Position numbers and translations under genes: made by a program | The notes under the pieces: generated by a model | Database searches by the model: none | Told to the model about the DNA's origin: nothing | What the model saw: the letters and a program-made list of their open reading frames with translations, nothing else | Assembly: GCA_030374765.1 (NCBI GenBank) | Contig: JARGXX010000068.1 | Coordinates: forward strand, 1,364,001 to 1,428,000 | Source of the DNA: Agarophyton chilense | Taxonomy: Eukaryota; Rhodophyta; Florideophyceae; Gracilariales; Gracilariaceae | DNA: 64,000 nucleotides | Reading direction: 5' to 3' | In this document: piece by piece, positions 11,671-22,647 of the stretch | Position numbering within the stretch: position 1 is the first letter of the stretch | How the letters are laid out: every line of letters starts with the position of its first letter

Positions 11671-13590
11671 CCTTATGTTTGCCATCGAGCATCCCACCCT
11701 CTCGAAAGATATACCAAGCCGAACAGATATGGAACCCAAATTCGCCGATGGGAACCGACAGGATACAAGGAACCCGCAGATGGTCCATCCTGCCATGTAC
11801 ATGCCGGCAGTCCCACCCTAGAGGGATCCGCACGGATATTCTGACAGTTCCTCTGCAAACGAGAGGAACAACAGCAGCCGCTGCGGCAATTAGGGCAAAC
11901 CCTCCGATTCGAGTCGCCAAAACCGTGCACAAAAGAATCACAGACGTCGCAAGAGGCACAATTCATCCGATTAGGATTCCTACTCCGACCGAACGCTGTC
12001 CTCAGAGGCAGATTCCAAGAAGGACAGCGATGTTGAAGCCCGAAGTCCTGCACTTGGCAAATACGACCGGTATCGTTTCCTCTCGGGTTATCCTGCACTC
12101 ACGCCTATTATGCCCTTGAACGAGCGGTTCGCCAAGGTGGCGGACTACCGTACGTAACGTCTGTTTAGCCGTTTGGATGCATACAACTCCCGCGTGGCTC
12201 GTAAGACTCCACGCTACCAGAAGAAGTTGAATGTCTAAATGAAGGGATATTCCTTCTCTGGTTCAGATCCGGTATCGGTTCTGAACTTTCTACAGCGCTT
12301 CAAGACCGCATGCAACCGAAACGGACTTACCGAAGCGGTTGAGCTTTGGTGCTTCCAATTTTTTTTTACCGGTCCTGCGCACGCGCTCGGGCAGTCCGGG
12401 ATCCTGAAGGGGTCCGGCGCTGTAGACATACAGCGTCGTGAGTCTCTCAACACCTATTCGGAAGTGGTCGAAATTTTGCTGACTACATAGGAAACGGACG
12501 AGATCATCGCCGCTGCGTACGCCGAAGTCACCCTTTACCGACAGCGGTCGGGTATAACCGAAACGGAATGCGCCCAGAAGCTGTGGACGAAGGCACTTCG
12601 GTCGGGCAATTTCTTTTCTGAGCGGCGTTTGAAGTCCATCTTTGTAAAAGGATTCCTTCCCGACATCCGGTCGAAGGTGGATAATCACCTTAAGATGTAT
12701 CCCGGTATCGGTTACGACGAATTCGTGCGGTACGCCGAGTCGTAAATTGGCACACAATGTGCGTCGAGCGACAATCCTTTCGGGGCGACCCAACCGAAAA
12801 AAACGCTCGGCAATCTACTCGAATATCAGTGCTGAGCGTTAGAAGGCCTTTAGACGCGAATTACACCGATTCGGATAACGACGGCACGTGCTCGCTTTTT
12901 CCCACGGCCGCTCATTCCCGTCTATCCCGACGACGCCTACAGCGTCCACGGAATCTGGCAGAACGGCTTTTATCCGCACGCAGCCGTCCGCGCCTCACGC
13001 ACCATCATTTCATCCCGTATGAAACGAAGGGTAGCTGCTGGATAAACCGTACCGAGTTTGACTTTCACGGGAACCGGACCACTGCCAGATGCTAACTGCT
13101 GAGATCCGTCCGGCTTTGTTGGCTGTTCGAGAAGCTAACTACATGCAGCGTCGCGAGGATGTTTATTACCGTTCTCGGTCGGCTTGTCTGAAGGGCAATA
13201 TGAACTCCGGTCGGGAAAATACAGGCCGCAAAGTATTTACGAATCCGATCGGGGGAGTACAAGGCATTCCCACTGCGGTTTTTGCTTATGAGCACGGACT
13301 GGACTCGTAAAACGAACAGGAAGGTTCGTAGAGGCGCCCGACCCCTGAGGGGCAGAGCGGCTCACACAACCTGACGGCCAAGATCCAAAATTTGACTCGG
13401 ATGAGCCGCTCTCGGTTTATATGGTATATATATACCTCTGGGATGATCCAGTTGTACTCTTAAAGAGGGCAAATTACGAAGTCTGTCTTTCCGTCGGTTT
13501 GCGTTGTACTGTCACCTGTCCTCTCACGGGGGTATTCAACACAGGAGCCGGACCGAATCTCATCCAAGAACCGCATGCGGTTCTTGGATG
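11671..13590 (+). pseudogene. Ty3-like remnant D: Gag and dead protease, continued from 6,424-6,576
   Basis: Frame-broken coding remnant. The Gag core is best read from 12,239 to 12,747: GYSFSGSDPVSVLNFLQRF, then ETDEIIAAAYAEV, then RRLKSIFVKGFLPDIRSKV. It matches the element F segment around 32,455-32,560 (LTFSGKDPILIFDFLNRF), so D and F are related families. The protease segment reads VFNTGAGPNLIQ (about 13,530-13,565), compared with LDTGAGPNFIR in F, so the catalytic Asp has become Asn. Similarity ends at a perfect 30-bp palindrome (13,561-13,590). No reverse transcriptase or integrase follows, so the element is truncated. Confidence 0.75.
13561..13590. repeat. Perfect 30-bp palindrome at the end of remnant D
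   Basis: CATCCAAGAACCGCA is followed with no spacer by its exact reverse complement TGCGGTTCTTGGATG. It sits where the protease similarity of remnant D stops, which suggests an inverted template switch or a fold-back junction. Confidence 0.9.
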
Positions 13591-14853
13591 CCATCAGGAT
13601 CCCATCGACGATACAACCAAATTTCATGTACATATGCTTTTAAACAGTGCTATATCATGGCATTTGGACATCAGAACTCCTGCGCCAGCTAGGATGTACG
13701 ATCTGGCCACTACCGTGCTGGATGACCTGACCCACGGCTTGTTCTTGACTGGGACTTTGAAAGTTCCGAATAAAAATCGTGCTACTGCCGAGTTTACGAC
13801 CGAAAAGCCGAGCCGCTTGGACCAATTCATGCAGGTCGAAGGCAGCACCGGTGTCGCTAAATCTTGTTCATCGGGAGATGAATTGTTTAAGGCTATTACT
13901 AGTCCTAACTTACGTTTTGTTGACAAGCAGAGCAGATCAACTTTCGGGCTCTACGCACCATACCCTTTCTCTAGTGCTTCCTCAGTTTATCATTTTAACA
14001 ACACCGATTCACTTAACAGAGATTGTCAACAACTGGGCATTGCAAATGCTCAATGTTCTGATCTCATGACTCATGAATTACTAGCAAGCTACACTCAAAG
14101 GAATGTTGAAGAAACTACGTTAAGAGTGTATCGAGCGATGAGAAGTGCCTCTTCCGGTCCCCCGAAATGTCGCGCCTGAAAAGATCCCGACTATTCGAAA
14201 AGACAGACCCTGCATTTCACTACTACAAACGCTGGTGCGGGGCCGTTCAAGTTGCAGCCATGGTCCATTGTTACTGTGGGTATAATTGGCCCCATTGGCG
14301 TGATTTTTGTCGTTGGTGCCGCTGTCAGCACCTTGATCAGAAAATGACTTACAAAACGCTCTAACAAAGAGCCCATGATAATGAGGACAAAGTTGTTTAC
14401 GGATTTCTGGCCTTGTACTGCCACGGCGCACTGTGTGGCGTTAGTCTTCACCGCATACTGCGTGAGCACCCGTTGCACGTTAGTTCATCCACCCCTCTGT
14501 CAACAAGAGTGCTACCACCACCGTGGGTTCATATTTAATCACAGACATTTGTCGTAGTCTCGCCCTTGTATAGGGTTTCGCCCCCGCTTTCCTCTTGTTC
14601 TCTTTTTTGGCTTTCGTGAGTGGCCGCCTCACTCACCTCGCTCGCATACCTCATACGAGTGTTTCCTCTCTTCTTTTCCGACAATCGCCGTGATACCGCT
14701 CCGCCTAGGATTGGTCACACCCCAGACTGGGCCGTGCTGACCTAAACACTCTAGGTATATCTCGCCAGATTGGCCTCGGTCTTACACCCGACTCTGTCGT
14801 GCCTTTCTAGAGTGGCTCTGTTTCTGTGCTCCACCGGGACGCGTCTCTTCCGT
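13591..14853. other. Unassigned sequence; open frame to 14,179 of unknown origin
   Basis: The frame of the D protease stays open across the palindrome to a TGA at 14,177-14,179. The protein beyond the palindrome (about 195 residues, including LNRDCQQLGIANAQCSD) resembles nothing I recognise and may be chance. From 14,180 to 14,853 I see no supported gene. Confidence 0.3.
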
Positions 14854-15999
14854 CTAAGGCATTTCTGTTAAGAGAGGACGATCCCGAACATCTTCCTGGT
14901 GTCTTCGCTCCAAGCGTTGTCCTACATAAAGCGCTCGAATGTCGCGGGCTGGAGTCGCGCTACGGTTGCGCCAGTTCCAGATGTAGCAGAGCCGTTCTGC
15001 TTTTTTTTGGGAGTTAGTAGATTTTGCAGGCCCACCTGCGGATTTGAGAGCGAGAAGGGCTGCTTTAAGATCCTTTTTCTCGTCTGCGTTCGTTCGGGGA
15101 CAGTCATCAATCCAGTGGTGCTGGTCTTCTGCTTTGCACGGTAGGTGGGGACAGGTGAAGGGTGGGCGCCTGGAACGCAGTTTAGCTGTGTGTTTCCGGT
15201 CTGGAAGGCTTCATGCACTGGTTCTTTGTGAGTCTTTGCTTCGCGAATACTTGTTCTGTTGTGTTAATTCATTTCTGGGCCTGGAGTTTCGTTGTATCGA
15301 AACTGGGGCGTTGTCGACAATTTGAAATGCTTCGGCCACAAACGTTGCATGCGCCATGAAACCCTTGAAGTCCTTCTTCAAGTGGGCATATGTCAATTCT
15401 ATGTCTGTCTCGAGACGAGTCTTCAGTTTTTTGGGCTTGATGGCCGACACAATGTGTACTACAGCCGTCTTGGGGTTGTCCTTAGTTATCCAGCTTAAGC
15501 CATGTTTGCGCAGGATTGAAACGTAAGAGATGAACAGTTGTTTCATTCTTGAACGAGAAGAGGGGTCCGTCATGTCCATCTGAAGATCCTTCTCCATAAT
15601 GGAGTCTAACGCAGCAAGCGTCATCCCATCCTTGTTTTGTTCGGCTTCGGCCTCCAAGTACTTCCTTAAAAGATCCTCTGTCAGATTGGCAAGACTGTCT
15701 ACAACTGAGATGTGTCCCCGTTCTACGGTTGATTCAAGCCATTCAGGTTCAATGAAGTAGCTGAGGTTGACGGGTCGCACTAGTTCGGTGGTCCTCGAGT
15801 CGATGACTGCGAGTTGTACGGCTCGCGCGGTGACTTCCTTGCTAAACTGGTCGTACTGTCGAAGGAAAAGCCTGATGGAAGAAGGGTTTGGATGGGTTAG
15901 CCGTGGGTGGCTGATTGAAAAAGCAACGGACGATGGCTGTGCGAGAGCGTGGCTTTCATCGTTTAATACGTGGTGTGACGCCGGTGTTGGCCATGACAT
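14854..15999 (-). pseudogene. Retrotransposon Gag with zinc knuckle, minus strand
   Basis: The ORF starts at ATG 15,999 and runs 262 codons to a stop at 15,211-15,213. The same frame then continues to 14,854, so a single stop splits one coding region. The first part has the alpha-helical, charged make-up of LTR-retrotransposon Gag (IRLFLRQYDQFSKEV; SRMKQLFISYVSILRKHG). After the stop the frame gives a zinc knuckle-like C-x4-C-x6-H-x4-C (about 15,155-15,100; CKAEDQHHWIDDC at its end). No protease or RT follows, so this is an isolated 5' piece of an element. Its family cannot be told from Gag alone. Confidence 0.65.
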
Positions 16000-16299
16000 G
16001 TTGTCGATGGAACGGGTTGGAGAGCTTTAAACGCGAAGACTAAAGCAGTGAGCACTGTGCGCATCTCGCCGATGAGTCTGGCGAAAGAATTGAAAGTCCA
16101 ATACCTCAGTTCAGCAGCAGAGATGCTCTGAAGAGGCTTTTATGTAGTTTTATGCAGCCTAAACAGGCTGCATCTAACGTAGCGTGAGCATAATTGAGTA
16201 ATACCTTAAAGTAGCAACTAACTAATTGGGTCTACAGTGTTTGGGTCTGAATCCAGACTTTGGATGAGACCTATGTTCTCATCCCATCATTGTATTGAG
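16000..16299. other. Upstream of the minus-strand Gag; possible LTR or leader
   Basis: No gene seen. Contains a small hairpin GCAGCCT-aaac-AGGCTGC (16,153-16,170). On the minus strand this is where the leader or 5' LTR of the Gag at 15,999 would lie, but no second copy is present to prove it. Confidence 0.3.
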
Positions 16300-16740
16300 C
16301 AGTAAAAGTGACGGCAGCAGACTTCATCGGCTTTCCAATGTAAGACTCGTCAACGTCCGTCATCTTTGTGAGAACCGTAACAGAAATTTCTTCAGAAGGA
16401 AAGGCCTTCAGTTAGCCCCAGTACAAAACCTGGACTTTTGGGTTCTCTCCATCTTTTTACACGACCTTGAACGAGAAGTGATTGAGATCCGACAGCACGT
16501 AGAAGTCGGAAAAGCGACGACCGATGAGTCGCTTGTGTCCCAGGGGTTGATTGCGACCTGATTCTTGGAGGTATCTCCAAAGACACGCTCTTTGTCTGTG
16601 AATGGACATGCAAAAATGTTGTGCTGTTGCTCTGAGCGTCGGCAATAATTCCCACGCCATCGTTCTGCCACAAACCGACACAAGAGTATGGTGGTACCAA
16701 GGTCAATATCGACAGATGGTCCAGAGCCAGCAATGCACAT
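16300..16740 (-). pseudogene. HSP70 5' fragment (copy A)
   Basis: On the minus strand from ATG 16,740 the frames read VDIDLGTT, then [10 protein letters not shown], then KNQVAINP, then [20 protein letters not shown]. These are the first ~140 residues of the HSP70 ATPase domain, starting with the ATP-binding IDLGTT loop. At least two frameshifts and a stop after FKVV kill the frame. The fragment is cut at the left edge of duplication copy A. A longer version lies at 41,530-42,347. Confidence 0.85.
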
Positions 16741-17140
16741 GGTGAAATGGTAAAAGGGGGAAGTGCTGGGGGATGTCGTCAGCGCAATTAGAAAGAGAAA
16801 CGGACTGAAGGAAGTAGAGACAAGGGAGAAGGAGGACTATTACTTACAAAAGCTGAAGGAAAAAAGCTTTAGACGCCGGTAGAGCACCACAACCAACGCC
16901 AATAGCTCAGCACAAACGACTCTTCATGCGCCCGATCTCAAGCCTCTACAACTTGTGTGCTATTTAATCCCTGAATGTTGACTGTTTTTTCTGTCTGCAT
17001 GATCTCCGTTTATCTCTTTCTGTGTGACACATTTCTTGAAAGTGTGTGATGGGCGTACCAACGATACTATTCTCTTCCTAGTGCAGATCGGTTTCAAACA
17101 ACTGTTCATTCGCATTGTCGATAAAAAAGTTGTCAATTTT
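16741..17140. other. No gene seen (duplicated as 42,348-42,748)
   Basis: Upstream flank of the HSP70 pseudogene. No conserved ORF, RNA gene or repeat is visible beyond the duplication itself. Confidence 0.4.
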
Positions 17141-17600
17141 TCAGGCCACATTTATGACTAGAGATTCAGTACACACTGTGTGGCGTAGAGCGGACCGGAA
17201 GATCCCAAATCGACAAACCAGCATGTCAAAGGCTCGCTCACAAGTGACTCTGCGGAGAATCCAATGCTGGTTCGAATATGCATCGTCCTCTATAACCTTC
17301 GCCCACAAGAGCAACTGGTCTCCTTTCAGTAAATCATACAGCAGTTTGGCACCAAACGCAGTTGAGTCGTGTTTACCTCTTGCGTGAAGAGCAGAATTAA
17401 AGCAGAATTTGTAGTCAGATTGAATGGCTGTTTGTACAGAGATATCAAAGAAACATTTTCCTTTAAAATACTTTTGTGGGTCACGAGCATCACAAAGCTT
17501 GGTTCGTTTGATTTGGATGACAATCCCATCCAAAGCCGCAACAGTTCCACGAAGTGGACGTCTCCTTAGTTCTTGAAACTGTTGCGCATTTTGTATGCAT
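17141..17600 (-). pseudogene. Harbinger/PIF-type DDE transposase fragment (copy A)
   Basis: The minus-strand frame reads LRRRPLRGTVAALDG, then KRTKLCDARDPQKYF, then ALHARGKHDSTAF, then VIEDDAYSNQHW, then ERAFDMLVCRFGIFRSAL. This order (LDG with the first catalytic Asp, HDSTAF, DDAY, then the E-x-A-F-x-x-L-x-x-R-F/W block) is the DDE_Tnp_4 core of Harbinger/HARBI1-like transposases. No start codon, no Myb-like partner and no terminal inverted repeats are visible, and the frame is cut at both ends. It is a dead fragment that still preserves the catalytic core. Confidence 0.8.
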
Positions 17601-18951
17601 TCTTTCTACGTGGTCGTAAGTCAATTTGATGAGAGAATTAGGTCAAGAACCAGAATTGCTTCATGAAAAACATGGTATACTGTTGACAGCCGATCTCACC
17701 AAACCAACCAATATCTAAATTTCTCACTTTAGCCAAAATCGGAACAGTGACAAACAGCATCACTGCAACCGGAACATACTCTGGCATAGGCCCATTTTGT
17801 CGCTATTTACGAAACAGTTTTTCTTGAACGAACATCGTAAGTCTCTCATATTGTAATTTGGACACACGGTACATTCGACGGAAAATGTATCCGATAATGT
17901 TTGTATATGTGCCTGAATGCCAAGCTGTGGTCTGGAGAGAACGACGCGGGAAGGACTAAATTAGTTTTTGATTTCTGCACAGACGGCGGCCAACATTTGC
18001 ACTGTATGAAAGATGAAACGGTTGTTTCACGTCGAAATGAGAAAAGCGTAGCCGAAAAGTTCAAGTTACGCTTTGACGAGAACGTAAGCAGAAAGAACGA
18101 AAATTTTGGCTTTTCAGGACGTTCTGGCGTTGTAGAAGGTAAGAATCAGACAAAAAAATGGTGCTACCGCTGAGGTGGAGCGTTGCTTTCTCTCTGATCA
18201 TGCATTTTGCAGCGTTTAACTGCAAATTCATATAATGGAATTGTGCTTTGAATTTTAAAGTAGATTGGCTTTCATATATTTTTGATGTTAACATTAACGA
18301 ACTCAAAGAACGTGCCTAAGAACAGGTCAGAAACGTAAAACGTCTATTTAGATTTGTAGAAGGGTTTAGTTAAATCTGGGAGGAAGATCAAGTAGCTCAC
18401 CAAGAACCAGTAATGAGGCGCCAAGTATGGGAACGTTTGCCTCGAACTGATCCGAGTGTACTTGTGCGGTTTGTGAAGCTCCGCATTATCTTTGCCGGCC
18501 AATGTGGCTCGTAGAAGCAGAGTCATAAAATCGTTTTAATTTTTGGCATTGGAGCACTCGTTTTCGTTCTTTGCATTATTCGTCTGGACAAAAAGAAAAA
18601 CGAGATGTTGGCGAAGCAAGGCAGTTTCATCTTTCCATTTGACTGCTGTAGCGACTTCGGCCTTCTGTGCGAAATGAAATGTATGTATAAATTTTGTATT
18701 GTTTTCTTATGATCCTCGAACCTTACCGCGGGAAGACCCGCGGCTCAAGGCACATAAACGGGAATGATATCCGAACGACGTAACTCTCAACATCGCTATC
18801 CTAACGGGTACCGACCGAGTGCGATGCGTTTAAATAATCCGAAGAGCTAGCACAAAGCAAAGAGAACAAGAGAATGGACCTACCAGTCTTTTCTCGCCTT
18901 TATTTCTTCCTGGTCTACTAACGCTTTTCTCTTGAGTTGCCACACTACTAC
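17601..18951. other. No gene seen (duplicated as 43,208-44,558)
   Basis: AT-rich sequence between the transposase fragment and element E. Short ORFs exist but none has a recognisable motif. Confidence 0.4.
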
Positions 18952-19163
18952 TGTAAGAGTGGGAACACAATCAATGCTTTTGTTTTCGTTTACGTTCGTG
19001 TTGCCGTGACGCTGTCCTTCTTCGGTTACGCTAACTCTATCGTAGCTTATATAACAAGGTTTGTTACCTCCATGTTTGAATGGTTTCGAATTCAAACATA
19101 TGCATTTGTAACAACGGGTGCTATGAATCAAGGCGAGCGGGTGCCACGTAATACTATATTACA
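18952..19163 (-). repeat. 3' LTR of element E copy A
   Basis: A 212-bp repeat, TGTAAGAGTGGG...TATATTACA, identical to 23,697-23,908 except A/G at the AACAAGG/AACGAGG site. It begins TG and ends CA, and lies next to the purine tract. Confidence 0.95.
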
Positions 19164-21430
19164 TTCACCCCCTTTTTAGAATCAAGCGTCCTCGTTGATT
19201 CTTCATACTCCCGAATACTGTCCTTGCAGTTCCGTAACTCGCTTTTCGGCATCCAAATTGCGTCTTGTGGCGTATCGTTCTCAAATTGGACCAGGTAGTA
19301 AACCTTGCGTCTTGATTTCTTCTTTCCAAGAATCTTCTTCACTTTCTGTTCTACATTACCTTGAGCGTCAATCACTACAGAGAGTGTGGCTTTGTCGTTT
19401 CCTGGCCTGAAATACTTTTTCAACTTGGAAACATGGAAAACGTTATGAGCACGCTTCATTGTTGGGGGGAGTTCAACTTCGTAGGTAACTGGTCCCATAA
19501 TTTGTTTGACTGATAGGGGACCGACGAACTTCGGTCTCCACTTCTTGGGAAGATCCGTCCTAGATGATAGTCCGGTGCCTTCGAGATTTAACATAACGAG
19601 GTCTCCGACTTCAAAAGTTTCGTGTCTTCTCTTCTGATTAGCATAGAATACTTGCTGTGCTTGTGCAATGGCGAGATTGTCTCGTGCCATTAGCCTAAAA
19701 ATTTCCCTAGACTGTAAAGTTTCCACTGCTGCTTGACATTTTGAAGACGAAGAAATTTGTCGTTCCAATTGCGAAAATGGAACGTATCCCAAATCGATTT
19801 CAAACGGAGCCAGTTTTGTGCTCATGTGTTTGGTTGAATTGTGTTCAAACTCGAGTTCGCTGATAAATAAATCCCAATCTTCAGGCTTTCTCTGAATGAT
19901 GTTTCGAAGCATCTGGCTAAGCGTTCGTATAGTTTTTTCGCTTTGTCCGTCGGTCTGGGGGTGTCCTTTTGTTGCCATGTTCTTTTTGATATTAAGCGTT
20001 TGGGTAATACCTTCAAAATACTTTGAAGTGAACAACGGGTCTCTATCCAGTATGATAGGTTCTAGAATTCCGTGTTTTGAGAAGACATGATCAAACAGTA
20101 ACTGCACAACATCACTGGCTGTAATTGGTTTGTTCGTGGGGATGAACAGGGCGCGTTTCGATAATTTCTCAACAATGACAAACACTGAGTCATTTCCGTT
20201 ATTTGTCGTCGGAAATTCTGTAAAAAAATCCATTGTTAAAACCTCCCAGCAATTCATTGGAATGCTGTGCGGCTGCAGCAGGCCCTTGTTGTTCTTTCGT
20301 TCCTCCTTGTTTTGTTGGCAGTTAAGGCATGATGCTACATATTTGGTAACATCGTTGTACATTCCTTTCCAATAGAATGACTTGGCACACTGATAAAAAG
20401 TTTTCTCCACCCCAAAGTGGGAGCTATCGTGAACTTCCGTGAGAACATCGTTTCTTAGATCCTGTACTCGTGGAACGTAAAGCCTTTTTGTTCCGGTTCC
20501 CGTCCAATAAAGATTCTTGTTCTCGATTTCGTAGTTACTTGAATACATACGAACCTTTTTTGAATGATCACCGTTCTTGTTTGCGAACCATGCGAATAGG
20601 TCTCTTGACCATTGTTCCTTAGCGTAGGCTTCTTGGATTCTATGCAGAAGAGTGTGGTTCTTCAGCCGTAATGAGTTGAGAATTATTGAGTGACTGATGT
20701 TCCTACTTAAAGCATCTGCGGCGCCGTTCTGCGTGCCCGGTAGATGTTCCACGGTAAAACTATAGCTTTGCAGCTCGTCTAACCATCGCATCTGCCTTCC
20801 GCTTAGCTTCGTCTTTGACTGCAGATATCTGATTGGTTCGTGGTCTGTTCTCAGAATGAACGGTCTGTCACGTAGATATACAGCCCATGTCCTCAATGCA
20901 ATCATCACCGCCAGCAGTTCTTGGTCCCCCGTATCCCATCTCGTTTCCACCTCGGTCAGTCGGTGAGATAGGTAAGCGACTGGGTGCCCGTTCTGTTCAA
21001 GCGTTGCTCCTACGGCAAACTTTGACGCGTCTGTCGTTAGGATGAAGGCTTCTGCCGAAGAAGGGTGTTTTAGAAGCGGTGCATTCGTAAGCTTCTGTTT
21101 CACTTCGTCGAACGCATCTTCTTCTCTTTCAGTCCACGTGAACACTTTCTTTCGAACTATGTCAGTAAGTGGCGATACAACTCTTGCATAGTTCTTCATA
21201 AAGCGTCGGTAGAAGTTGGCAAGTCCTAAGAATCTTTGCACTTCCTTAACGTTCTGAGGTGTAGGCCAATCCTCGACTGCCTTCACCAATCGTTTCTGTG
21301 TTCGGATTCCTTTCCAGTTGACTTTGTAACCTAAGTAGTCCACTTCTTCAAGTCCAAACGTGCACTTGCTGGGTCGTAGATACAACTTGTGCTTTCGCAA
21401 TATACTGAACACTTGTAGCAGATGCTGTTA
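19154..21430 (-). pseudogene. Element E Pol, distal part: RT end, RNase H, integrase, chromodomain (copy A)
   Basis: This is the same frame as the RT ORF at 21,967, interrupted only by a TAA at 21,428-21,430. It continues for 757 codons to a stop at 19,154 that overlaps the LTR edge. Blocks: RT thumb (LRPSKCTFGLEEVDYLGY), RNase H (LTTDASKFAVGATL; DQELLAV; RTDHEPI), the integrase zinc finger (HDSSHFG then CLNCQQNK), the catalytic core (LTMDFFTEFP, ILDRDPLFTS, HPQTDGQSEKT) and a GPY-like tail (FVGPLSVKQIMGPVTYEVELP). The C-terminus (VKKILGKKK then YYLVQFENDTPQDAIWMPKSEL) has the shape of a chromodomain with one aromatic-cage residue as Phe. Confidence 0.92.
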
Positions 21431-21967
21431 GTGCTCTTGGACTGACTTGCTGTATATAAGTATGTCGTCCAGATACAGCACCATACATTCGCCCAAAAGG
21501 TCGTGAAACAAGTTGGAGAGAAGGCGGGAAAACGCCGCCGGAGCGTTCGTCAGTCCAAAACATAACACTCGCCACTCAAAAGAACCAAATCGTGTGCGTA
21601 TTGCCGTTTTGTGGCAATCCTCTTCTTTTAACCTCATCTGGTGGTAACCCCATATAAGGTCAAGTTGTGAGAAGATTTTTGCACCAGCTACTTGGTCAAT
21701 CATCTCATCGATTAATGGTATCGGGCTAGAATCAGGAATCGTGATCTTGTTTAAGGCCCTGTAGTCGCATACCATACGTAAATCGCCGTTCTTTTTCTTA
21801 ACAAAGAAAACTGGGGCACCAAACGGCGAAGAAGAGGGGCGCAACAACCCTTTTTCGAGGTACTTTTGTAGTTGTTGCTTCAGTTCTTTCAGTTCTTTCG
21901 GCGATAAGCGGATGACGGGTCTGACAGGTGGATGTTCTCCAGGTTTCAGGTTGATCTCGAAATCCAT
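21431..21967 (-). pseudogene. Element E Pol, reverse transcriptase fingers and palm (copy A)
   Basis: 179 residues from ATG 21,967, including PPVRPVIRLSPKELKELK, SPFGAPVFFVKKKNG, LDLIWGYHQMR and the intact catalytic block YLDDILIYSKS. Ends at TAA (21,428-21,430) just after SVQEH and continues in frame beyond it. An upstream TAA (21,986-21,988) separates it from the protease region in the same frame. Confidence 0.93.
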
Positions 21968-21985
21968 GCCTCGTGTTGGTGGCAG

Positions 21986-22591
21986 TTATTCTGGTAAGTC
22001 TTCTCGAAAAATATCTTCGTATTCAGCAAGTAGGTGTTTGAAGTCTTTGGGGGGTTCCACGTTTTCTAAGTGGCCTGGAATATGCTGCGTCATTCGTGCC
22101 ATATATAGCTCACAGTTCCCTTTTTTCAAAACCCGAGCCATTTTCTTGAAAGACATTCGTTTTAAGGTGTTCGTGCTGTCATAGTTGACATTAGTTCTTG
22201 GTGAGACCTTCACCGTCGATCCGTCTGGTCTTGTCAACATCAATACGTTTTTATCCCAATTGATATGTGGATTCTTACTCTTTAGCAACGATGGCCCTAA
22301 TATGATAACAGGTAGACCTTCGTCTCTGTCCATGTCGATGAGAAAGACGTCTTCAGTAGCCAAATATCCGTTTAGGTTTAATACAACAGTAGATTTACCC
22401 ACGACGGGTTTAATCGACTTGTCTCCAAGTTCAACGTCGATGCCATGAGTCTCGGAGACCACAAGGCCAAACGTTTCCGCGGCTCTCAACGCCATAAAGT
22501 TGTGAGAGGCGAAAGAATCAACCAATACTCGAGCAGGATGTCCATTCAGAGTTGCGTCGTACATCCAGTTCTCTTCCTCTGCCATCTTCAT
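21986..22591 (-). pseudogene. Element E Pol, protease region (copy A), DSF at the active site
   Basis: A retropepsin-like region with VLVDSFASHNFMALRAAETF. The catalytic Asp and Ser stand in the usual place but the invariant Gly of D-S/T-G is Phe (codon TTC), in both copies of the element. Further blocks (KPVVGKSTVVLNL; VIILGPSLLKSKNPHINW) fit retropepsin flap and C-terminal elements. The frame ends at TAA 21,986-21,988 and is the same frame as RT. Gag overlaps upstream in another frame, so expression needs a frameshift. Confidence 0.85.
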
Positions 22592-22647
22592 GGCAGATAG
22601 GCGATGCCTTTCGGCTTTGCCTTCTTGTGCCGCACTTCCATGCGGCG

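Noticed and set aside
13591-14179. Extension of the D protease frame beyond the palindrome as a novel fused protein
   Set aside because: The frame is open for 195 codons but has no recognisable domain, and it begins exactly at a rearrangement junction. Listed only as unassigned sequence.
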